Part shown: piece after piece, positions 36,735 through 44,931 of the stretch
Layout: every line of letters begins with the position of its first letter
How positions within the stretch are numbered: the stretch's first letter is position 1
DNA from: Chitinophagales bacterium
Lineage (GTDB): Bacteria; Bacteroidota; Bacteroidia; Chitinophagales; LD1
NCBI GenBank assembly: GCA_026129525.1
Contig: JAHCHW010000003.1
Location: forward strand, 208,764 to 272,763
Direction of reading: 5' to 3'
Length of the DNA stretch: 64,000 nt
Made by a program: the position numbers and the translations under genes
The notes under the pieces: generated by a model
Databases searched by the model: none
The model's input: the letters and a program-made list of their open reading frames with translations, nothing else
Told to the model about the DNA's origin: nothing

Positions 36735-36769
36735 AAATCCCGTCCTGTATCTACAGGCGGGATTTTTTA
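36735..36769 (+). terminator. Terminator of the 36007-36711 gene
   Basis: AAATCCCG-CCTGT and ACAGG-CGGGATTT form a stem around ATCT, followed by TTTT. It sits 24 nt after the stop codon. Confidence 0.9.
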
Positions 36770-36872
36770 TTCCGGTCTTACAATTTCACTAAAGAAATAT
36801 GGTTCGAAACTTTTTAGCTTCGCTGAAATGCTTCTCGTTTCAAATCCGCACAACTAAAACGCTGCCACACTC

Positions 36873-37793
36873 ATGAGTTGGAAAGTAAACATGGTACTGC
36901 TTTACGGAAAAATCCGCAAGCCCATTGATATAAAGAATGTAGCCGACCTGCATGCGCTGCGGAAAAAATCGGACAAAGCCGCCCGTGTGGGCAGTTTACT
37001 GTTCGACAAAAAAATTCCTGTTTCAAAAATTACCGATACACATGCCGATGGAGTACCCGTTCGCATATACGATAACACAGGCGAAAAAAATCAGCGCGTA
37101 ATTATTTATTACCACGGTGGCGGTTTTGTGCTGTACGGTATTTACTCGCACGATTACGTTTGCCGAAGGCTTTGCGCCATGAATAACTGTATGGTTGTTT
37201 CGGTAGATTATCGTTTAGCTCCCGAGCACACTTTTCCTGCCGCACACGAAGATGCATTTACCGCAATAAAATGGGTGCGGAACAACATAAGCAGTTACGG
37301 AGGCAATCCCGACAATTTAGTGGTAGCAGGCGACAGTGCCGGAGGAAATCTTTCCGCTTGCATGGCGGTGCGCTGTAAACGGGAAAACATTCCGCTGAAA
37401 GCACAGGTGCTGGTGTATCCGTGGATTGACGGCAAACTCAACAATCCTTCCATTGAGCGAAACGGCACGGGTTATTTGTTGGAGCGCGAAGTGATGTTCT
37501 GGTTTCAAAACCAATATACACCACGCAAAGAAGACCATTGTGTTCCCGAAATTTCTCCCTGCTACGAAAAAGATTTAAGCGGGTTGGCGCCTGCATTTAT
37601 TCTTACTGCCGAATACGACCCGCTGTTAGATGACGGATGGAAATACTATAATCAGCTAAACGAAGCGGGTAATGTGGTGCACTACAAAGAATACCCGGGT
37701 ATGTTTCACAGCTTTTTCAGTTTGCCCGGTGTGCACGAAGTGGCTATGAGCGCTTACCACGATATTCACGGATTTTTGCAGCAAATAGATTAA
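36873..37793 (+). CDS. Alpha/beta hydrolase, hormone-sensitive-lipase family esterase
   Basis: 306 residues. Oxyanion-hole motif HGGGF (81-85), nucleophile S155 in GDSAGG, D249 in AEYDPLLDDG and H279 in GMFHSFF complete the catalytic triad of HSL-family carboxylesterases. DYRLAPEHTFPAAHED is also typical. No signal peptide, so it acts in the cytosol, probably on short-chain esters. It is 4 bp ahead of the beta-propeller lipoprotein gene. Confidence 0.93.
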   Translation: MSWKVNMVLLYGKIRKPIDIKNVADLHALRKKSDKAARVGSLLFDKKIPVSKITDTHADGVPVRIYDNTGEKNQRVIIYYHGGGFVLYGIYSHDYVCRRLCAMNNCMVVSVDYRLAPEHTFPAAHEDAFTAIKWVRNNISSYGGNPDNLVVAGDSAGGNLSACMAVRCKRENIPLKAQVLVYPWIDGKLNNPSIERNGTGYLLEREVMFWFQNQYTPRKEDHCVPEISPCYEKDLSGLAPAFILTAEYDPLLDDGWKYYNQLNEAGNVVHYKEYPGMFHSFFSLPGVHEVAMSAYHDIHGFLQQID

Positions 37794-37797
37794 GCAG

Positions 37798-38850
37798 ATG
37801 AATCGCTTCTTTCTCTTCTTCGTTTTACTGTTGCTTTTATCCTGCAAAAAAACACCCATCCATCTTATCACAAAAGTTACCACCTTCCGCGAACATGGAT
37901 TGGACGTAAGCTGGGATCAATCGGGCAGCAATCGAATTGCGTACTCTATGAAAGGTGCCGATGGCTACTACGATATTTACCTGGCACAACCCGATGGCTC
38001 CAACGACACCTGCCTTACCTGCAACCATCCGCTGCTGCCCAACAAACACATAGCGAATATGGCGTGGCATCCTTCGGGTAAATGGTTGGTGGCTGTAGTC
38101 GAAGAAGCGGCACATGCAGGCTCTTCTGCCGATGCTCTGCCGGGTTTTGGCGCTTACTGCGATATATGGCTCATTAGTGATGATGCTTCGAAAGCTTTTA
38201 TGCTGGTGGATATTCCGAGCGATTACGATCACGGAGTCATTTGCCCTCGTTTTTCGAATGACGGCAAACAATTGGTTTGGACCGACCGCAAAGCCGCACC
38301 GAATATTCTCGACCCGAAAAAAACTGCGGGATACTGGACCATCAAACTTGCCGATTTTGTGTTGCAGGGCGATACAATGCCGGTAGTAAGTAATATCCGC
38401 ACACTGGAGCCCGATGGCGATGCGTTTTATGAAGTGTACGGATTTTCGCCCGACAACAGCCGCCTTATTTTTTGCAGCAACATGAACAAACCCTCGTTTT
38501 GGGACGAACATATTTATACCATGGACACTACCGGCAACGATGTAAAAAAGCTGACCGATAAAGATTACAACGAGCACGGATTTTATTCGCCTGACGGTAG
38601 CAAGATTGTGTGGATGAGCAATACCAATAGCAGCAAAGGCGGCACCGACTGGTGGCAAATGAATACAGATGGCAGCAACAAAAAACGACTCACTTATTTC
38701 AACGAACAAAATAACGAGCAGTCTGCCGCCAATGCCGTGTGGGCAGGGCTTGGTTCATTTTCGCCCGATGGCAAACGGTTTGTTGGCGGAGTGCAACTAA
38801 GCTTAGTAACGCAAGAGGGAAAAATTGTAATGGTGGATTTGCTGGAGTAA
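37798..38850 (+). CDS. Beta-propeller (TolB/PD40-like) lipoprotein
   Basis: 350 residues. A lipoprotein signal ends LLLLLSC, then KKTP. WD40-like PD40 blades are marked by repeated phrases such as FSPDNSRLIFCSNMN, YSPDGSKIVWMSNTN and FSPDGKRFVGG. It is anchored at the outer or inner membrane. Possibly a sugar- or peptide-linked sensor; no function can be assigned. It forms a two-gene unit with the esterase. Confidence 0.85.
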   Translation: MNRFFLFFVLLLLLSCKKTPIHLITKVTTFREHGLDVSWDQSGSNRIAYSMKGADGYYDIYLAQPDGSNDTCLTCNHPLLPNKHIANMAWHPSGKWLVAVVEEAAHAGSSADALPGFGAYCDIWLISDDASKAFMLVDIPSDYDHGVICPRFSNDGKQLVWTDRKAAPNILDPKKTAGYWTIKLADFVLQGDTMPVVSNIRTLEPDGDAFYEVYGFSPDNSRLIFCSNMNKPSFWDEHIYTMDTTGNDVKKLTDKDYNEHGFYSPDGSKIVWMSNTNSSKGGTDWWQMNTDGSNKKRLTYFNEQNNEQSAANAVWAGLGSFSPDGKRFVGGVQLSLVTQEGKIVMVDLLE

Positions 38851-38860
38851 ATTTTTACTG

Positions 38861-39655
38861 TTAGGGCAAATCGCCCTCTTCTACTTTTAACCATGTGGCC
38901 GGAAATTCAAGGTTTTTATACCAAACCAATTTCCATTCTCCGTTTCCGTATTCAAGTGCCGTAAGATTTTCAACCCAATCGCCACTGTTCAGGTACAACA
39001 CTTTGCCTTTATCTGTTTCAATTTCTTTTATTTCCGGAATATGCGAATGACCGTTTACCACAACATGATAACCATTATCGGCTCCGATTTCTGCACCTGT
39101 TATGGCATAGTCGTGCAATTTTTTTACTCCGCGTTTAGTAGCGGCTTTTACATTTTGCGAAAACGAAGTTTTTTCTCGCCCTGTCAGCTCCAAAAAAAAG
39201 TTGATGAATTTGTTGAGCAGAATTAAAATTTCGTAACCGAGCGTTCCCAATTTTGCCAACCAGCGCGACCCGCGCATGGATACGTCAAACACATCGCCAT
39301 GAAAAAACCAATGCAGCTTACCGTCTAATTCCAGCACCAACTTATCGTCCAGTTCAAGGTTGCCCAGGTTTAATCCGCTGTATCTCCGCAACATTTCATC
39401 GTGATTGCCGGTGAGGTAATACACGCGCACACCATCGCTCACCATTTTAAAAATGCGCTGAATTACCCGCGTGTGCGATTTTGGGAAATAATACGAGCGA
39501 AATTGCCAAATGTCAATAAGGTCGCCATTGATGATGAGAATTTCGGGAGCAATACTTTTGAGATAGCGATTGAGTTCTTTTGCCTTACAGCCTATAAAGC
39601 CCAAATGCACATCGGAGATAACCGCAACCTTTATTTTTCTTTTCAACTCCGCCAT
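38861..39655 (-). CDS. Calcineurin-like metallophosphoesterase, LpxH-like
   Basis: 264 residues. The metal-binding blocks appear in order: SDVHLG, NGDLIDIW, GNHDEML, FFHGDVFD and VNGHSHIPE. The family member best fitting is the UDP-2,3-diacylglucosamine diphosphatase LpxH/LpxI-type enzyme of lipid A synthesis, though Bacteroidota have several paralogues, so the substrate is not certain. It lies 56 bp downstream of nuoL on the same strand, in the place where nuoM would be expected. Confidence 0.82.
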   Translation of the reverse strand: MAELKRKIKVAVISDVHLGFIGCKAKELNRYLKSIAPEILIINGDLIDIWQFRSYYFPKSHTRVIQRIFKMVSDGVRVYYLTGNHDEMLRRYSGLNLGNLELDDKLVLELDGKLHWFFHGDVFDVSMRGSRWLAKLGTLGYEILILLNKFINFFLELTGREKTSFSQNVKAATKRGVKKLHDYAITGAEIGADNGYHVVVNGHSHIPEIKEIETDKGKVLYLNSGDWVENLTALEYGNGEWKLVWYKNLEFPATWLKVEEGDLP

Positions 39656-39711
39656 GGCAAATCAAATATCGGAGTTGAAAGTTAAACCAAAATGAACAGG
39701 AAAGAATTTTG

Positions 39712-41751
39712 TTAGAGGATATAGACAAACGCAAGCACCAGCCCCAAAACCCCCGCCAAAAACCAAATGGCATAGCTCTGCACTTTGCCGCTTTGCCACA
39801 CACGTATCTCTTCCGAAGAATCCTGTGCAAACATGCCCCCGGCATCTACTAAACCGTTCACTGCATTTTTATCAATCCATGCAGAAGGTCTTCCAATAAG
39901 ATTGAACACAATTTTCTTTGTAACGAAAAGGTAAACCTCATCTACATAAAACTTGTGCAGTGCACTTTGATACAAGCCGCGCAGTGCACCGGAAATTTTT
40001 GCAGGCAAGTTGTTTTCGCGTTTATACATTACGAATGCGAGCGCAATACCAATAAGACCAAAAACGATTGGAGCAATCGCCATCGTTAAATGAAACTCGC
40101 TGTGTAGTGCTTTGCCATCGCTGCTTACAAAATTTCCGAATGGAACAAAGCCCGCAACAACCGCCAACAAGCCTAAAATCATCAGCGGCAACTTCATCGT
40201 CATAGGAGCCTCACCCCCGTGCCCCTTTCCTTCAGAGTGGGGAGAAACAGCCGCTTCTTTGTGTTCTATGTGCCCTTTGTGGTTCAAATCATTTTTATGG
40301 TTATTGTATTCCTTCTTCCAGAAAATAGAAAAGTATAAGCGGAACATATAAAAAGCCGTAAGCCCCGCAGTAAACAGCGCAATACCGTAAATCAACTTAT
40401 TACTGTGAAATGCTGCGGTAAGAATTTCTTCCTTACTGAAAAATCCGCTCAATGGAGGCACACCGGCAATCGCCAAACACGCAATTAAAAATGTAAGGTG
40501 CGTTACCGGCATGTATTTGCGAAGCCCGCCCATATCGCCCATCTCATTCGAATGCACATAGTGAATTACCGCACCCGCACCGAGGAACAACAACGCCTTA
40601 AACATGGCGTGTGTAAACAAATGAAACATCGAAGCGGTAAAGCCCAAACCACTCTCGCCACCATAACCCGAAACACCGAGCGCAAACATCATGTAACCAA
40701 TTTGGCTCATAGTGCTGTACGCCAGTACGCGCTTAATATCGGTTTGCGTGCAGGCAACCACCGCTGCAAACAGCGCGGAGAACGCGCCCACATACATCAC
40801 CACTTCCAGCGCACCGGGGCACGAAATGGCAAACACGGGAAACAGCCTCGCTACTAAATAAACGCCAGCCACCACCATAGTTGCCGCATGTATCAATGCC
40901 GAAACCGGAGTGGGACCTTCCATGGCATCGGGCAGCCAGATGTGCAGCGGAAACATGGCGCTTTTTCCCGCACCGCCCATAAATACAAGTAATAACCCCC
41001 AGGTTAATGCGGATAATCCTATGAATGAGGATGCTGCGGCAGTATGCAGTGGTGTAGAGTTGGAATCGGTTAGTCTTTGAATGAGCGTTCCGAAGTCGAG
41101 CGTTTCGGCATGAAATGAAAGAATGAGAATACCGATTAGAAAACCTAAATCGGCAAAGCGCGTAACGATGAACGCTTTTTTAGAGGCAGCCACCGCACTC
41201 GGCTTTTCAAAATAATAGCCAATGAGCAGAAACGATGACACACCCACTAACTCCCAAAAAATATAAATCTGAAAAATGTTACTGCTTAACACTAAACCCA
41301 GCATCGAAAAAGTAAACAAGGAGAGAAATGAATAATAAACAGGAAATCGCTCTTCCCCTTTCATGTACCCGAGCGAGTACACATGCACCATCAGCGAAAC
41401 AAAAGTTACTACCACCAGCATCATTACCGAAATGGGGTCGAGCAGCAAGCCCATATCAATCGAAACTCCCGGAGCAAACTCCAGCCATGTAATTTTGAGC
41501 GCTTCAATTTTCCGATAAACGCCATTTACTTTTCCGGAAACAAAAAAATAATTGTAAGCCGTCCACAACGAAAGCACAGCGGAAGCAGCAAGAGACAATG
41601 TGCCAATGATTCCTCCGCTCTTCGCAAAATGTTTTTTGCCGAACAAACCGAGAAGCAGAAAACATAAAAACGGAAGAACAGGAATAAGCACAACAGCCCC
41701 CAAACCCCCGAAGGGGGCTTTGAATGTTTCGCTTATTTGGAGCAGTGTCAT
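39712..41751 (-). CDS. nuoL: NADH-quinone oxidoreductase subunit L
   Basis: 679 residues, a large antiporter-like subunit of complex I, with about 14-16 membrane helices that pump protons. Conserved segments include PISVMMLVVVTFVSL, WELVGVSSFLLIGYYF, MEGPTPVSALIHAATMV and TDIKRVLAYSTMSQIGYM. Two parts are not family-like: residues 8-20 (ETFKAPFGGLGAV) and about 481-516 (NHKGHIEHKE ... SPHSEGKGHGGEAP). Both are encoded by intergenic-type repeats. A GTG at 41691 (V21) would be an alternative start leaving the first repeat untranslated. No nuoM follows. Confidence 0.95.
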   Translation of the reverse strand: MTLLQISETFKAPFGGLGAVVLIPVLPFLCFLLLGLFGKKHFAKSGGIIGTLSLAASAVLSLWTAYNYFFVSGKVNGVYRKIEALKITWLEFAPGVSIDMGLLLDPISVMMLVVVTFVSLMVHVYSLGYMKGEERFPVYYSFLSLFTFSMLGLVLSSNIFQIYIFWELVGVSSFLLIGYYFEKPSAVAASKKAFIVTRFADLGFLIGILILSFHAETLDFGTLIQRLTDSNSTPLHTAAASSFIGLSALTWGLLLVFMGGAGKSAMFPLHIWLPDAMEGPTPVSALIHAATMVVAGVYLVARLFPVFAISCPGALEVVMYVGAFSALFAAVVACTQTDIKRVLAYSTMSQIGYMMFALGVSGYGGESGLGFTASMFHLFTHAMFKALLFLGAGAVIHYVHSNEMGDMGGLRKYMPVTHLTFLIACLAIAGVPPLSGFFSKEEILTAAFHSNKLIYGIALFTAGLTAFYMFRLYFSIFWKKEYNNHKNDLNHKGHIEHKEAAVSPHSEGKGHGGEAPMTMKLPLMILGLLAVVAGFVPFGNFVSSDGKALHSEFHLTMAIAPIVFGLIGIALAFVMYKRENNLPAKISGALRGLYQSALHKFYVDEVYLFVTKKIVFNLIGRPSAWIDKNAVNGLVDAGGMFAQDSSEEIRVWQSGKVQSYAIWFLAGVLGLVLAFVYIL
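40209..40287. repeat. Two dispersed repeats translated in frame inside nuoL
   Basis: On the minus strand 40287-40254 reads TTGAACCACAAAGGGCACAT then AGAACACAAAGAAG, matching the GAACCAC..AGGCACATAG element of the nuoH-nuoI spacer. 40248-40209 reads GTTTCTCCCCACTC to GGGGGTGAGG, related to the CCTCACCC / CTCTCCAC parts of the cloverleaf element at 30532. Together they encode a hydrophilic 27-residue insert in a loop of NuoL. Confidence 0.75.
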
Positions 41752-41797
41752 TGTATTTTGTTTTTGTCCTTTAACCCCCTTCGGGGGTTTAGGGGCT
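41695..41797. repeat. Inverted pair of G/C-rich repeats flanking the nuoL start
   Basis: AGCCCCCAAACCCCCGAAGG GGG (41695-41717) lies at the nuoL 5' end and its inverted copy CCCCCTTCGGGGGTTTAGGGGCT (41775-41797) in the nuoK-nuoL spacer. In the mRNA they can pair over about 25 bp with only two G.U pairs, looping out about 45-50 nt with the nuoL ATG (41751). Each arm also folds alone (AACCCCC/GGGGGTT). Confidence 0.85.
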
Positions 41798-41802
41798 TGT
41801 AT

Positions 41803-42114
41803 TTATAATTTCAAACTATCCGCATCTTCCACATCAATACTCGCATAGTTTCTGTAAATATTGATGACAATAGCAATAGCTACAGCGGCTTCAGCCGCAG
41901 CAATGGCAATAATGAAAATGGTAAAGAACACACCATCTAATTTTCCTCCCCACAAATATTTATTGAAGGCAATGAAGTTGATGTTCACCGCATTCAACAT
42001 CAGTTCCACCGCCATCAGCATGGTAATCATATTTCTGCGCGTAAGGAAACCATACACGCCAATGAAGAAAAGCGCGGTAGAAAGAAACAATATTTGAGTT
42101 AAGCTAACTTCCAT
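41803..42114 (-). CDS. nuoK: NADH-quinone oxidoreductase subunit K
   Basis: 103 residues, normal length, three membrane helices. The conserved proton-channel glutamates are seen in MAVELMLNAVN (about residue 37) and AAAEAAVA (about 74), both needed for proton pumping in NuoK. It lies between nuoJ and nuoL as in the standard order. Its start codon is 5 nt from a G/C-rich repeat. Confidence 0.96.
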   Translation of the reverse strand: MEVSLTQILFLSTALFFIGVYGFLTRRNMITMLMAVELMLNAVNINFIAFNKYLWGGKLDGVFFTIFIIAIAAAEAAVAIAIVINIYRNYASIDVEDADSLKL

Positions 42115-42118
42115 AATT

Positions 42119-42236
42119 AGCCCCTCCTAACCTCCCCAAAGGGGAGGAATTTGATTGTGTCGTTAATAAATAAGTTACCCATAACTAAATTTTATGACCA
42201 CCCGGTTCTCCCTCTTCGGGGGAGTTAGAGGGGGCT
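42119..42236. repeat. Inverted pair of G/C-rich repeats at the nuoJ/nuoK junction
   Basis: AGCCCCTCCTAACCTCCCC AAAGGGGAGGAA (42119-42149) in the spacer is matched by an inverted, similar copy (42206-42236, on the minus strand AGCCCCCTCTAACTCCCCC then GAAGAGGGAGAA) inside the 3' end of nuoJ. In mRNA the two arms can pair around the nuoJ stop codon and end next to the nuoK start. The nuoJ copy encodes the tail TAPSNSPEEGEPGG. Confidence 0.8.
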
Positions 42237-42733
42237 GTTCTCATCGCAATTACAATACATCCAATCATAGCCGCTAATAATAAAATTGAAACCACCTCGA
42301 ACGGCAGCACAAATCCTCCTTGTTGGTAGTTCAGCATTTCTTCGCCAATTCGTTTTACGCTTAGTTCTCCGTTGGGCTGGTCGCCATAAAATTCGTTATG
42401 CTTAATTACGCTCCACAGTAAAACAAAGGCAAACAAACTCGCCAACCCTGCAAAAAGCGTTCGCTTATAGTCCGGTTCGGGCAAATCGCTCCCTACCCGG
42501 TGCGTTAAAAAAATGGAGAAGATAATAAGCACTACAATGCCGCCCACGTAAACCACAATCTGCACCGCAGCTATAAACTCAAATTGCAGCCAAAAGTAAA
42601 GCCCGGCAATGCCAATCATGCTAAACAACAGATAAATGGCGCTGCGGAAAATTTGGCGCGAGGTAACCGCCAACAACCCGCTCACGAGAATCATTGTGCT
42701 CAACAAGTAAAATACAATGTTGCTTACAGTCAT
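42185..42733 (-). CDS. nuoJ: NADH-quinone oxidoreductase subunit J
   Basis: 182 residues, five membrane helices, with the pi-bulge helix region QIVVYVGGIVVLIIF typical of NuoJ. It is part of the membrane arm of complex I. The C-terminal tail (about 165-182, TAPSNSPEEGEPGGHKI) is encoded by a repeat and is not part of the family fold. Confidence 0.95.
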   Translation of the reverse strand: MTVSNIVFYLLSTMILVSGLLAVTSRQIFRSAIYLLFSMIGIAGLYFWLQFEFIAAVQIVVYVGGIVVLIIFSIFLTHRVGSDLPEPDYKRTLFAGLASLFAFVLLWSVIKHNEFYGDQPNGELSVKRIGEEMLNYQQGGFVLPFEVVSILLLAAMIGCIVIAMRTAPSNSPEEGEPGGHKI

Positions 42734-42744
42734 TTTTCTTTTTT

Positions 42745-42794
42745 ACACAAAATCGCCAAGACTCGAAGTTGTTTGCGTCTTAGCGTCTTTGTGT
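42745..42794. repeat. Inverted repeat filling the nuoI-nuoJ spacer
   Basis: ACACAAAATCGCCAAGAC (42745-42762) and GTCTTAGCGTCTTTGTGT (42777-42794) match in 15 of 18 paired positions around a 14-nt loop. The unit resembles the AAGACGCAAAG-type spacer repeats known from many Bacteroidota. Confidence 0.8.
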
Positions 42795-42801
42795 TAGTTA
42801 A

Positions 42802-43272
42802 CTATTCCACACCTTCCATCAACTTCGAACCTGGTGCATTCAGTTTCTTTGTCAGTTGACTTCTGTCAAACACACTGTGCTCAAAGGTCTGCGCCATTTT
42901 GATTGCCCCTGTCGGGCACGCTTCAATACACAAATTACACATGGTGCAAAGTTCGAGGTGATATACAAATGTGTCGAGAGCTTTCTTCTTCTTGCCATCG
43001 GGCTGCAGCTCCATTTTCGTTACAATCTTAATGGTAGCATTCGGACAAGCTAATTCACAAGCCGTGCAACCGGTACAGCGGTGCTCATTCTTTTCATCGT
43101 GAATCATCACCACCTCTCCGCGAAAACGCTCAGGCAATTCTTGCTTTACATCCGGATATTGCTGGGTTATTATTTCTTTATGGTTGAAGAAATAGTAACC
43201 GGTCATCCGCATTCCTTTCAGAAGCGAAGCACAAGCGTTGTAAACGGTTTTTATGTACTCAACTAAAAACAT
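42802..43272 (-). CDS. nuoI: NADH-quinone oxidoreductase subunit I
   Basis: 156 residues. Two 4Fe-4S (N6a/N6b) sites are complete: CTGCTACELACP and CTMCNLCIEACP. NuoI passes electrons to the quinone-side clusters in the peripheral arm. The N-terminal amphipathic helix (about 5-25) is typical. Confidence 0.96.
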   Translation of the reverse strand: MFLVEYIKTVYNACASLLKGMRMTGYYFFNHKEIITQQYPDVKQELPERFRGEVVMIHDEKNEHRCTGCTACELACPNATIKIVTKMELQPDGKKKKALDTFVYHLELCTMCNLCIEACPTGAIKMAQTFEHSVFDRSQLTKKLNAPGSKLMEGVE

Positions 43273-43283
43273 GAATCATTTTT

Positions 43284-43352
43284 GAACCACCTAAGGCACA
43301 TAGGTAACATCGTTAGCTGTTATTTGCATTTGTATTGTGTTCCTATGTGGTT
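43284..43352. repeat. Inverted repeat filling the nuoH-nuoI spacer
   Basis: GAACCACCTAAGGCACATAG (43284-43303) is followed 32 nt later by TGTGTTCCTATGTGGTT (43336-43352), an imperfect inverted match (AACCAC.TA.G...). The left arm shares GAACCAC and GGCACATAG with the sequence translated inside nuoL (40254-40287). Confidence 0.75.
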
Positions 43353-43360
43353 ACTGTAAT

Positions 43361-44437
43361 TTAAAAGTGCCATCCCATTATAGCAAATATTGTCGTCAAC
43401 AAAAGATTAAACATCGCAATCGGCAACAAATATTTCCATTCCAAATTCAGCAACTGGTCAATACGTAAACGCGGAAACGTCCACCTGAACCACATGATTA
43501 AAAATATAAGTGCAAACACTTTTCCGAAAAACCACACAATGCCGGGGATAAAATCAAACACACGATTCACCGCTTCTAAATTTCCTACACGAAACGGCAT
43601 CCAACCGCCTAAAAACAATGTAGCACCAATGGCGCACACAATAAATATGTTCACATATTCCGCCAAAAAGAAAAGTGCAAATTTCATCCCCGAATACTCG
43701 GTATGAAAGCCCGCAGTGAGTTCGCTTTCCGCTTCTGCCAAATCAAAAGGGGCGCGGTTGGTTTCCGCGGTAACGGCAATAATGAAAATCACAAAAGATA
43801 TAAGTGCGGGTATATGCCCTTTAAAAATCCACCAGCCGTTTTGTTGCGAAGCAATAATGTCGTTAATAGAAAGCGAACCTGTAAAGATCACTATAGTAAT
43901 GAGCGAAAGTCCCGCACTCAATTCGTAACTTACAATCTGTGCTCCGCTTCGCATGGCACCGAGTAGCGAATACTTATTGTTGCTCGCCCAGCCGGCCATC
44001 AATATTCCTATTACTCCTATGCTGCTAACGGCACTTACATACAGCACGCCTATATTAATGTCCCACAACTGAAACCCTTTGGTAAAAGCAATTGGTGCCA
44101 TAATAAGCATCGCCACAACTATTACCAGCAGTGGCGCAAGGTTGAATAAAAACTTATCGGCACCATCCGGTGTGAGTCCTTCCTTAATTAAAAGTTTCAA
44201 CGTGTCTGCCGCTGTTTGCGCGAAACCTTTATAACCTACTCTATTAGGCCCCAAACGAATCTGCATGTAAGCAGAAACTTTTCTTTCCATAAACACCAAC
44301 ACCAAACCAAGCACTGCGAACAAACCGATAACAAGTACACCCGCTATTGCCATCTCTATTAATAGAACGAGTGTGGCATTGAGCGATGCGCTCAATGTTT
44401 CGTGTAATGCTTGTGATATGTGTTCTATTGAAATCAA
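43361..44437 (-). CDS. nuoH: NADH-quinone oxidoreductase subunit H
   Basis: 358 residues, eight membrane helices. Conserved NuoH blocks are RLGPNRVGYKG, AETNRAPFDLAEAESELTAGFHTEYSGM and WFRWTFPRLRIDQLL. It forms the quinone chamber at the foot of complex I. It starts 11 bp after the hicA stop codon, so it may be read from the same transcript. Confidence 0.97.
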   Translation of the reverse strand: MISIEHISQALHETLSASLNATLVLLIEMAIAGVLVIGLFAVLGLVLVFMERKVSAYMQIRLGPNRVGYKGFAQTAADTLKLLIKEGLTPDGADKFLFNLAPLLVIVVAMLIMAPIAFTKGFQLWDINIGVLYVSAVSSIGVIGILMAGWASNNKYSLLGAMRSGAQIVSYELSAGLSLITIVIFTGSLSINDIIASQQNGWWIFKGHIPALISFVIFIIAVTAETNRAPFDLAEAESELTAGFHTEYSGMKFALFFLAEYVNIFIVCAIGATLFLGGWMPFRVGNLEAVNRVFDFIPGIVWFFGKVFALIFLIMWFRWTFPRLRIDQLLNLEWKYLLPIAMFNLLLTTIFAIMGWHF

Positions 44438-44448
44438 AGTTTATTTTT

Positions 44449-44691
44449 TTATCCAAACAATTCTCTCATCAACTCATCTTTCGTTTTGCCGAAGTGTTCT
44501 GCGACATCTGAAAGAATTGCCGACAAGGTTCCGATTTTTATTGGTGAATGATTGGGTATGGTAATATGATGTTCTCCATTCTCTGTTGTTGTTAATCGTA
44601 TATGGCTTCCGGTTTGTCGGGTGGGTAAATAGCCATACTCTTTTAAAAGTTTGGCCAAATCACTTCCCGATAAATCGCGGGGCACCTTCAT
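44449..44691 (-). CDS. hicA: HicA-type mRNA interferase toxin
   Basis: 80 residues, dsRBD-like fold. The signature GSHIRL (catalytic His at residue 30) follows LLKEYGYLPTRQT, and HITIPNHSPIKIGTL matches the family's HP...LKGTL stretch. HicA cuts mRNA and tmRNA when freed from HicB. It overlaps hicB by 4 bp and sits between nuoD and nuoH. Confidence 0.9.
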   Translation of the reverse strand: MKVPRDLSGSDLAKLLKEYGYLPTRQTGSHIRLTTTENGEHHITIPNHSPIKIGTLSAILSDVAEHFGKTKDELMRELFG

Positions 44692-44894
44692 ACTGCGAAC
44701 ACTTCTTCTTTCACAAAATGCAGGCGAATCATCTTCGGCAATTTATTCAACTCAAAATGGCATTTCACCGCATCTTTAACTATCACTTTCAATTCTTCTA
44801 ACGATTCTGCCTGTGTCATAATACTTTCACCCAACGCCTTTGCCGTGTATCCGCCTTCATCGGCTTCTTGCACTAAAAAAATTATTTCATTCAT
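44688..44894 (-). CDS. hicB: HicB-type antitoxin
   Basis: 68 residues, the short RNase-H-like HicB form without a C-terminal DNA-binding domain: FLVQEADEGGYTAKALGESIMTQAESLEELKVIVKDAV is the usual partial fold, where a D/E at EADEGGY follows the family. It precedes hicA (antitoxin first), overlapping by 4 bp. With no HTH, autoregulation through it is doubtful. Confidence 0.85.
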   Translation of the reverse strand: MNEIIFLVQEADEGGYTAKALGESIMTQAESLEELKVIVKDAVKCHFELNKLPKMIRLHFVKEEVFAV

Positions 44895-44931
44895 AAAAAA
44901 TGTTTTCGTCTTTAAAGATACCTCAATTCAA

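Noticed and set aside
38861..39655. Firm call of lpxH
   Set aside because: Motifs fit the calcineurin-like family but several paralogues exist in Bacteroidota; only the class is claimed.
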